From the NCBI GenBank assembly GCA_003254905.1, contig QANU01011789.1, forward strand, positions 48,377-112,376: a stretch of 64,000 nt of DNA, given 5' to 3'. Of the stretch, positions 55,704 to 64,000 are shown piece after piece. This stretch comes from Nissolia schottii (Eukaryota > Streptophyta > Magnoliopsida > Fabales > Fabaceae). Under the pieces are notes generated by a model. The model saw only the letters and a program-made list of their open reading frames with translations, was not told the DNA's origin and made no database searches. The position numbers were made by a program, and so were the translations under genes. Every line of letters starts with the position of its first letter. The first letter of the stretch is position 1.

Positions 55704-56940
55704 AATAAGTCTTTTGATTCACAACTAACTTTTGAAAAAAAAAACACTGTAGTTATTTACTATGTCACCAAGAAAAGTGCTTAATTTTACATCAATACCT
55801 AAACAATACTGAACACCATACAAGAATGCTCCGTGAAATCTTGCTGCAATGCAAACTATTTAATCATATGTCCTTCTATATCATTAAAAGTGTTTTACAC
55901 AAAGAAAATGAGACAAAACCAGTTTGGGAGTGGAAATAAGGATATTTGGAAACTAAAGGTTTTTTACAGGCATGAACTTTTATGAGATTGGTTGTTTTTA
56001 GACTTTAAATGGCACTAATGAGATCTTGCTCTATATATATATATATATATATATATANATATATATTACATTTTATTGTGATAAAGTTCATTTTCATTGG
56101 AAATTCACAAACGTGTGAGTGCTATGGTTAGGAGTGATTGAATCTTGTCTAAATTGATGTCAGAACCATTTTAAAATTAAATTGACATCAAAATAAAAAT
56201 ACGAAGACTAAATTGAATGTTTATTCTTTAATTTCCCTTAAGCTAGCCTCTTGTGTGTTTCTGTTCTAAATTTTTTGTTGTTGGTAATTGTGTCTTTGTT
56301 ATGTTTATTGTTGAGACTTTGTGATTGCACTATGGTTTTTACCAACTGTTACAATGTTAAAACTGTAAGAATGGATTTATAAATGTAGGTCGAATGTCAT
56401 TATGAACTGTGTCCTAATTAATGGATAGCATTTGGTGGGATCGTGTATTATAATGCCATTTCCAATTTAAATATGAATTTATATGTTTCGCGGTGATAAT
56501 ATAAAGTCTTTTACATTGTCATCCAATTAAATCATTTTATATTTATATATATATACAAAAAAACTTTATATTATTAGTGTATCAAAATTAAATTCTTTAA
56601 ATATTTGTTTATTTAAAAACAAACATATAATTTGTGTCACATATTCAATATAAATTTTTAGATGATAACTACTTTAGAGAAATTGTTTAATCTTCCTAAT
56701 TCATCCTCCTAATTAGTAAAAGATGTGAAAATGGATTACTTTTTAATATTTTAAGACATTATTGTATCTACTTTTTACATCATTTAACTGTTAAAAAATA
56801 ATTAAAAAGATGATGATTTGATTTATTAACTTAAAAATTTCTATACTTATATCAAGACAAGACAAGTAACAAAAATAAAAAATGAGTTAAGATCATGTAA
56901 CATTACTTAATCTTTTACTTGCCCCATGGGTCAAATAGTC
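55704..56940. other. AT-rich DNA between LTRs and the hAT element
   Basis: It contains a (TA)n run at about 56033-56066 with an undetermined base at 56058. No coding or element ends recognised. Confidence 0.5.
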
Positions 56941-58394
56941 TAGGGGTGAACACGGGTCATATCCAACCCGCCGACCCGCCAAGTCCGATCCAATCTGACC
57001 CGGGCGGGTCGGGTTTGGCGAGTCGGCAGGTCCGACCCGAAGGACCCGCTTAAGTGGACGGGTCGAGTCTCAGGTTCAAAATCTTAGACCCGACCTGACC
57101 CGCGACCCGCGTATATATAACCTTTGTAACCCTAATTTTTTCACAATTCATAGCTTCACTTTCACTCTGTCTCTTCTTTCACCGTTTCACCTTCGAGAAT
57201 CGAGACTTACCACCGACCCGTCCCACTCCCCACCTCTCCTTCGCCTTCGCCCACCGCGTCTGCTGCCGCCGCCCTCGTCCCCTCCACTCTCCTTCGCTTT
57301 CGTCTCCGCATTCGCGTTACCCCCGTCCCCTCCACCTTACCTTCGCCCCCGTCCCCTCTGCGCCTTTGCCTTCGACTTTTTCTCCCACTGCCACCACCGT
57401 GTCCTTCGGACCTCCGCCATGCTGCCACCACAGGTTTGATTTCATTTTCCCTAATTTAACTCTAATTTTGATTTTCATTTTCCCTCGGCCATTATTTGCT
57501 TAAATACTCTTTTTTATTTTTGTGTTGGTCTCTGTGATCCTTCTTCACGGAAACATTCTCCAGTCCATTGAGTTATTTTTTCATGTTGCATGTTTTGTGA
57601 TTTGTGTACTGCAACCATATGTTGTTTCTCCGATTATTGTATTTCTCTGATTTGGCCTGCATTTTATTTTTTGGCTTGTTTGGGATGATTATGTGCAAAG
57701 GGTGGCCTCGATGATAGTGTTGTTAACATTGGCCATTTTACACAAATAGGAACTTGTGTTGTTGCAATGAGGATGGATTGTTGTTAGGATTTGAGAGGAA
57801 GATTTCTTTGTTGATGATGATGCAGATTTTGGCTGTGTGATTATTATATATACACAAAAATTCAATAGGTCGTGTGTGTGATGAAATCTTCTAGTGGAGC
57901 TGGTAGAATCTTTGGTCAAGGAAATTGGAAAATAAAAAAACTTTGGGGCTGATATTGTATGGAGTGGTTGAATATTAGTGCATAGGGCGTGTGCTTCGGT
58001 TAAAACAACTCCACACTAGTTAGTATAATTGGTTAGTTCACAAGGATAACTAGTACAGGGTAATATAATTGGTTAGTTCACAAGGATAACTAGTACTTTT
58101 GGTAGAGTTTATGATAGTTCACCTGAACATAAACATGAAAAGCTAATAAGCAACAATCTTTGATGAACGGTGATCATCTTATTGTGCTTAAGTCTCTGGC
58201 TGAAAACAGAAGGAACGCTGTTAATAGGAGTGATATGATACTAAATGGATTTGTAAATTTCTGATTATTAACTTGAAGTTTGGTTTATACTATATCCTTA
58301 GCTGATCCACTACTCTGTAATCTCCTATTTCTGATTTGTAAATTTCTAATTATTAACTTGAATTTTGGTGTATGTTTTCTGTGTGTTGTTTTAT

Positions 58395-58440
58395 ATATAT
58401 GTGTGTGTGTGTGTGTCTTATATATATGTGTGTGTGTGCT
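58395..58440 (+). repeat. (GT)n and (TA)n microsatellites
   Basis: Two TATATATGTGTGTG blocks inside the 5' UTR intron of the hAT element. The cysteine- and valine-rich frames here are artefacts of them. Confidence 0.8.
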
Positions 58441-61400
58441 GTTTGCCTGTGCTATTTTATATATATGTTTTCTTTTCTATTTGTTGTTTTATATATATGT
58501 TTGCATGTGTTCTTTCAACACCTTTCTTTGTTTTCTTCCCAAATAAAGTGATCTATGTAATGACATCAATTTAATGACATGATTCTGCATTATTATACTC
58601 ATTGTCATTGCCTCATTGGGTTTTTTCTGCTTGTTTAGGTGATCTAAATTATGGCGAATGAAACTCAAGGAAGTGGGAATCAAGCTGCTGGCAATCCTAA
58701 TCCTCCTCAACATGAGGATGCAATTACAGCTTCAGATGCGACTTTACCAACACCTCCTGGTGCATCAGGTGATACTAATCGGTCTTCAAGCAAAAGAAAA
58801 GCTAGTTCTACTACTGCTGCTTGTTAGGACCATTTTACTTTAGATAGGTTAAATGGTATTGCCTTTTGCAATTATTGTGGTAAAGTATATGCTTATGCTA
58901 GTGGTAAAAGTCATGGAACTACTAACCTTAATAAGCATATGAAAGTCTGTGCAAAAGACCCTGATAATGTTGATAAGAAGCAAAAGACAATTGTTCTCGG
59001 CAAGTCGAGTGATGATGGGACTGTGTCTATGAAACTTGCTGAATTCAGTCAAGAAAAATGTAGGGAAGCACTTTGTAGAATGATAGTTGCTGATGAGCTT
59101 CCCTTCAAATTTGTTGAGAACAATGGGTTTAGGGATTTCTGTAGCACTAGTACACCACGGTTTAAAATTCCTAGTTGTATGAAAGTTGCTAGAGATTGCA
59201 AGGAATTGTTTGAATTTGAAAAAATTAAATTGAAGTCTATTTTGTCGTTAAACCAACAAGCTGTTTCCCTAACAACCGACACATGGACTTCAATTCAAAA
59301 TTTCAATTACATGTGTGTGACTGGTCATTACATTGATGAGGGATGGGTTTTGCAGAAGAAAATCTTGAGTTTTACATTGATTTCTGATCATAAGGGTGAC
59401 ACCATAGGGCAAGCTTTAGAGAATTGCCTAAAAGATTGGGGTATTTGCAAAATTGGTTGTGTAACTGTTGATAATGCCACTGCAAACACCTCGGCTTTAA
59501 CTTATTTGTTGAGAGGTATGAGTCATTGGAATGGTACTTCAGTTCTAGGATGGATGTATATGCATATGAGGTGTGCTGCTCACATTTTAAATTTGATTGT
59601 TAGCGACAGGTTGAATATGAAGGAAATGGATGTTGCCATCCATAAAATTAGAGCTGCTTGTTAGTATGTAAGATCATCACCATCTAGGTTGGCATGTTTT
59701 CAAAAGTGTGCTGATGATGTTAATGTAGATAGTAATCAAAAGCTAGTTCTAGACGTGCCAACTAGGTGGAATTCGACATATTTGATGTTGAATGTCGCTC
59801 AGAAGTTTCGGGAGGCCTTCAGACGTCTTGAGCATGTGGATCCGGCTTTTGGGGCTGCTCTTAGTGGTGAGGAAGGAACTCCTAACCACGATGATTGGAA
59901 GCGTACAGACATCTTTATTCAGTTTTTGTATATCTTTTATGATGCTACACTCTGTTTTTCTACTTCATTGCATGTTAGTTCATGTCAATTCTTCCATAAA
60001 CTATGTGAGATTCAAACCACCTAGGTGGAATGGTCTAAAAGTGGGGATTCTCTCTTGCGGAAAATGACTGGCATTAAACAATTGAAGTTTGATAAGTATT
60101 GGGATGCACAGGGGAGCTTGAATTTAATGTTGCTAGTGGCTGTTTTTCTTGATCCACGATACAAGTTGGATTATATTAAATTTTGTTTGATTGAAATGTA
60201 TGATCATGGTAGCAACAATGTCAAGTCGAAGGAGATAGTGGGGAAATTGAAAGACTTGATTTATAAGTTGTATGCTGAGTATGAGAGTACAAGTCCAATC
60301 CTTACTGAAATGCGCGGTTCTGTTGCATCTATTGATGTTGGATTAGGGTCTTGTGATGGAAATGCTGATGTTAGTAGTGCTAAATTGCCTAAACCTACCC
60401 CCTCATTTTAAGATAGGTTTAGAATGAAAGCAAAACAAAAGCAAGGTTACACAAAAAGGAATGAGTTGGAAAGGTACTTCGAAGATGAAGTTGTCATTGT
60501 TGAAGATGGTAAGGATTTTGATATTTTAAAATGGTGGAAGGGAAAGACCACCAAATATCCTGTTTTATCTCGCTTAGCTAGAGATATTTTGGCTATTCCG
60601 GTGTCTACTGAAACACCCTAGCTAACTGTTTACTCGTACGTTGTAAACAAAGCTCACTAGGTTGTTTGCTATCTGATCGGAATACCTTAGTCCATTGTTA
60701 TCTTTCGTAAATAGTGGTTTAAGAAAATAAGGACCAATTTTAAACTTTTCATTGACATTACATAATTGTGAAACTAGAGCCATGCGTCTGAAAAACAAAT
60801 ATAACAAAGTGTCTAGCAGTAGTATAATAGAGCACCCAATATACAACCAGTGGTCCATCATAACAAAGTCACATAGGTGTATATATAATACATAATACAT
60901 AAGATACATCATATGTACATAAATCAAAATATCACTACAAGAGTCATAATACATCATCTCAAAGTACATATCAAAATACAAGGGCTGCTAGAAACCCTTG
61001 GCAAAAATCTGGACATCCAGAGCTCTCTATGTCCCTATCCTGTCACTGCCGCTCATGGCTCTGCTGGCGGCTCATCGGCATCCGTAAAACATGAATCATC
61101 ATCAGTACCTGAAGTCAATAAGGTAATGGGAGTGAGAGCAGTAGGTTCTCAGTGGAAGTAACTTTAGCTCCTAAGTCTCGTCTCATATTAGGTCGGACTT
61201 CAGGCCGCTCAGAGATCTCTAAGTGAACATGTATACTACATATCCTACTGATTATTATCTGGCCTATCTGAACGGCTTTATCTACATTACTATGTGATCT
61301 GGGAACTACTCTTGTTTACTACGTTCTCGTGCTGATTAACATTTCGTTTACATACATAGCCGTCTTGAGCGTTCTCTTGACGGTAACAACATAACAGCAG

Positions 61401-61579
61401 GATAATAGCTTAGAATCTCTCATGCATAACAAAATGGTCAGAATAAATAGAATGCACATTTTCACATACTTATGCATAACCGAATAAACATGCTAAATGC
61501 TCATGCATTACATAATAATGAGCTTTTGGAATATATGTTATTCCCACCATAGTATTGTCCTCTCTTGACACTACTATGA

Positions 61580-61900
61580 CGGAATAACCTCGCACCTCCA
61601 GGTGGTCCTCTGTGACCCCTGTGGTGGGCTTCCACCTGTCGTGTGCCCCCTCGGGACCCCTCGACAGTGGGCGGATATTGTACCCCCACCTAGGCTTGCC
61701 CCCGTACGACAATGCAAAGGCGTGGTAACCGCACACCTCCAGGTATGCCATATCGACACCACCTGTGGCGGGCTTCCACATTCAGGATGCCCTTCGGACC
61801 TCCTGAAGTGGGATCATAGTGTGGCTCACGTGATCACGGCCTTTTTCAGCATATGGCATTTAGCCCTTTCTCAGTATTGGGCCTTTAGCCCTTTTTCAGC
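61580..61900 (-). repeat. Second word array of LTR M
   Basis: Repeated phrases CGCACCTCCAGGT, CACCTGTGGCGGGCTTCCAC and GGGCCTTTAGCCC recur two to three times each. Several are short inverted repeats. This is the second array slot of the LTR scaffold, read in reverse. Confidence 0.55.
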
Positions 61901-62254
61901 ATCTCTGATATTCCTGTACCTGCAGCATGGCATACTTGTTTCTCTATGTTTCAATTCATTTCATTTTCTTTCTTTATCTCATTATTACTTATAATTCTCT
62001 AAACGGTGCTTTATCATGAATGCATGGAATGCTACAGACTTTATCACATACTGCATGAAATTCATGCTTTTAGAACATTTTCCTCCTGTACTCACCTAAT
62101 TCAACTATCAATCCTAAGGTAGCAAGTAAATATTAGAATATGCACTTCAAAGGTTTCCATAAAATTCCCTTGTCTCAAATCGTTACAACGGTAACTACGT
62201 TTTCGCTCAACGACTGGGGCCCTCCGCGTGTAACATGAAAGTACCCGGGAAGCC

Positions 62255-62335
62255 GCCCAACACGCCGCTCAGCGCGCCGCTCAGCGGACCGCTCAGCACG
62301 GCGCTTAGCGCGTCGCCTGGCGCGCCTGACGCCCT
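62255..62335 (-). repeat. GCGCTGAGCGG word array of LTR M
   Basis: On the plus strand CGCTCAGCG, CGCTCAGCACG and CGCTTAGCGCG repeat five to six times in 80 bp. On the LTR strand this is the GCTGAGC word of LTRs A and B. Confidence 0.7.
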
Positions 62336-64000
62336 GTACCTGCAGAATTTTGGTTTTCTCTCTTTTCTTCCCCTTTTCCCCAAGAACTTACCTAAACTTT
62401 TCACACATCTATAACATACAATAAACCTATCTAATCCAGGTCACATGACCCTTCAGAATTGTCCTCCTAAGCCTAGCATCAATTCTAGCAATTATAGACA
62501 TACATGCATAGAGACATACATACACACACATAAGCATCTAATTCATCACAATCACCAAAGAAGTGTTAAACTACAAATTACCCCACCTCCTAGAGAGTGT
62601 CTTGGTGATGGAGGGAGGATGAAATCAAGCTTGGCTTGCTTAGAGTTTCCTTTTGACCTAACATGAGAACCATGGAATAATTAGAAAACCTAGGTTATGG
62701 AAGCTTGGTTTTCCCACCAAGTGAAGAGAACTCCTAGCTTTGCTATTCACTTACCTTCTTGATGGGTTTTAGGGTGATTGATGATGATGGGAAACAAAGG
62801 ATGATGGTGGTGGATGAGCTTGGTGGAGCCTTGGTGGCTTAGGTCTTGGAATTTCTTTGGAAGAAGAAAGGAAATGCTTTTGGTGATTTGTGTGTGTGTG
62901 TCGTGAATGAGGGGTGAGGGCTCTGGGATATTTAGGGCCTTTGGCCATATTTTCATTTTCTTAGTGTAGTTTCGGTCGTGTTTGTTTATTAACTATTTAT
63001 GTCCGAATGTCCTAAAAATATTTCGGACATACCGTTGTGACCTATAATTTTTCCTTTTTCATATTTAAATCTTTCTTGAATTATTCTCACATTATTTTCA
63101 TATTAGTGTATTTTACAGACTCCTTTGAGTCACACTTAAGTTCTAAAAATAGCCTAATATTGACCCGAACGTCACCAAACATCACGAGATCGCAAAATTA
63201 TTATTTTTACCTAATACGATAGACATTAAATTAATTCTTGCATTTTTATTTCATTTTTATCTCATCTTTTCCTTATTAACATGTTCTTAATTATTTATTA
63301 GGCGGAATTTTAGCGAAGAGAAAAACTTGGTTTGTTACATCTACGGTATCATCGGAGTCTGCTTTTAGCACCAGAGGTAGAGTGCTTGATCCTTACCGTA
63401 GTACATTAGCTCCTGCCACAGTGGAGAGCTTGATTTGCTTGCAAAATTGTCTTCATGGACGTACCGGTACCGAGATGGGTAGACAAGTAGATGAAAAAAG
63501 TATAATTGTTTCTTGATTTTTTTATTGTATATTAAATGTTGAATTTGCATCATTGTATTTTTGTAGAAATTTCAGAGCTTGAAAAGATTGAGATTGATAG
63601 AATTTTATTGGCTCATCCATGAGGTAAATGTCTTTGTGTTTACCATTCTTAAATTTGTACTTTTGAATTTAATATTTTATATAAACACTTACTAACAATT
63701 ATTTACTCATTTACAGTGGATCTACAAACTTAACCACAAGAAGAAAATGTTGAAAAATAGCTCCGATGTTATGTATTGTGTTTTTGTTATGTATTTGTGA
63801 CTTTGTGTCTTTGTGCTGAGAAACTTTATGGATTATGGATTATGTTGTTTAGGGTGGATTATTATGGGTTTATGCTATATTTTTATTACGGATTATTATG
63901 GATTTGTGCTTATTAGGGATTATTATGGGTCTGTGCCTATAGACTTTATGTTATTCATTAACAATTACATTGATATTACTTTTAATTTTGAATTGTTAAA

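Larger units (their letters stand above)
60609..63339 (-). mobile_element. Solo LTR M inside the hAT transposase
   Basis: 2,731 bp in reverse orientation. On the plus strand it starts TGAAACACCCTAGC and ends GGTTTGTTACA, with a perfect 5-bp target duplication TCTAC (60604-60608 and 63340-63344). It belongs to the GCTGAGC-word subfamily (array at 62255-62335) with LTRs A and B. It has no coding domain. Confidence 0.92.
58651..63622 (+). pseudogene. hAT transposase (BED, DDE, dimerisation), decayed
   Basis: One reading frame runs from ATG 58651 to the LTR M insertion, resumes at 63345, and probably splices 63499/63567 to end at TGA 63620-63622 (ELEKIEIDRILLAHP). It has a BED zinc finger (CNYC...HMKVC). 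The first catalytic Asp is in TDTWTS (about 59278), the second in VDNATAN (about 59470), then RCAAHILNL, and the Glu lies in SESAFS (63355 on). The C-terminal hAT dimerisation region begins NELERYFEDE (60460). Four in-frame stops break it: TAG at 58825, 59662 and 60022 and TAA at 60409. All can arise by single C-to-T changes on one strand or the other. It resembles RICESLEEPER/Ac-type plant transposases and is no longer functional. Confidence 0.9.
56941..64000 (+). mobile_element. hAT transposon, right end outside the window
   Basis: The left end TAGGGGTGAACACGGGTC is a typical hAT terminus, followed by subterminal CGGGTCGGGT and GACCCG words in both orientations. A G+C-rich leader (57170-57434) and a probable 1.2-kb 5' UTR intron (donor after CCACCACAG at 57434, acceptor TTTAG near 58639) precede the transposase. 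LTR M interrupts it at 60609-63339. The right terminus and target duplication are not in the window. Confidence 0.85.

Noticed and set aside
57207-57431. Arginine-glycine-rich minus-strand frame
   Set aside because: It is antisense to the G+C-rich leader of the hAT element and has no support as a gene.
61470-61994. Overlapping frames of 60-130 codons on both strands
   Set aside because: All lie in LTR M over its second word array and have no domain similarity that I recognise.
1-64000. tRNA or rRNA genes
   Set aside because: The only tRNA-like match is the tRNA-Met primer-site complement of the retroelements; no cloverleaf or rRNA sequence was recognised.

Overview
The window is nuclear DNA of a flowering plant. 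It has one spliced protein-coding gene with GT-AG introns, surrounded and invaded by LTR retrotransposon fossils, an L1-type LINE, and hAT, CACTA and other inverted-repeat DNA elements. A legume is my best guess, from the flavour of the short DNA elements and of the Sirevirus-type copia element, but this is inference. There is no bacterial or organellar gene content.

Layout. 1-7618: three nested long LTRs (A, B inside A, C inside B), each apparently a solo LTR. 7619-12537: an inverted-repeat DNA element, a CACTA end, a reverse long LTR and a hAT MITE close to the gene promoter. 12839-41612: the host gene, seven exons and 566 codons, spread over 28.8 kb because six introns total 27.1 kb. Introns 3, 4 and 5 hold two related Ty3/gypsy elements in opposite orientation, copia remnants, MITEs, a broken L1 LINE, a 2.85-kb solo LTR and a small element whose two LTRs point in opposite directions. 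42755-43509: a tandem array of about 199-bp units. 43510-55703: nested long LTRs around a minus-strand Sirevirus-type copia fossil. 56941 to the right edge: a hAT transposon with a nearly complete but decayed transposase, split by another solo LTR.

The host gene encodes a protein with the layout of a DEAD-box RNA helicase (both RecA-like halves and the usual C-terminal tail) in which the ATP-binding and DEAD motifs are replaced. It looks like an intact pseudo-helicase gene, not a pseudogene.

The most unusual signal is in the long LTRs (2.5 to 3.3 kb, TGTAAC...TGTTACA type). They share a scaffold but differ in embedded arrays of short palindromes. Several carry the TATA box in the loop of an inverted repeat whose stem differs between copies. 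At least six carry a stem-loop (TGAGAAC/GTTCTCA) that keeps pairing through paired changes. These look like structured modules of the LTR transcript or promoter; I do not know a description of them.
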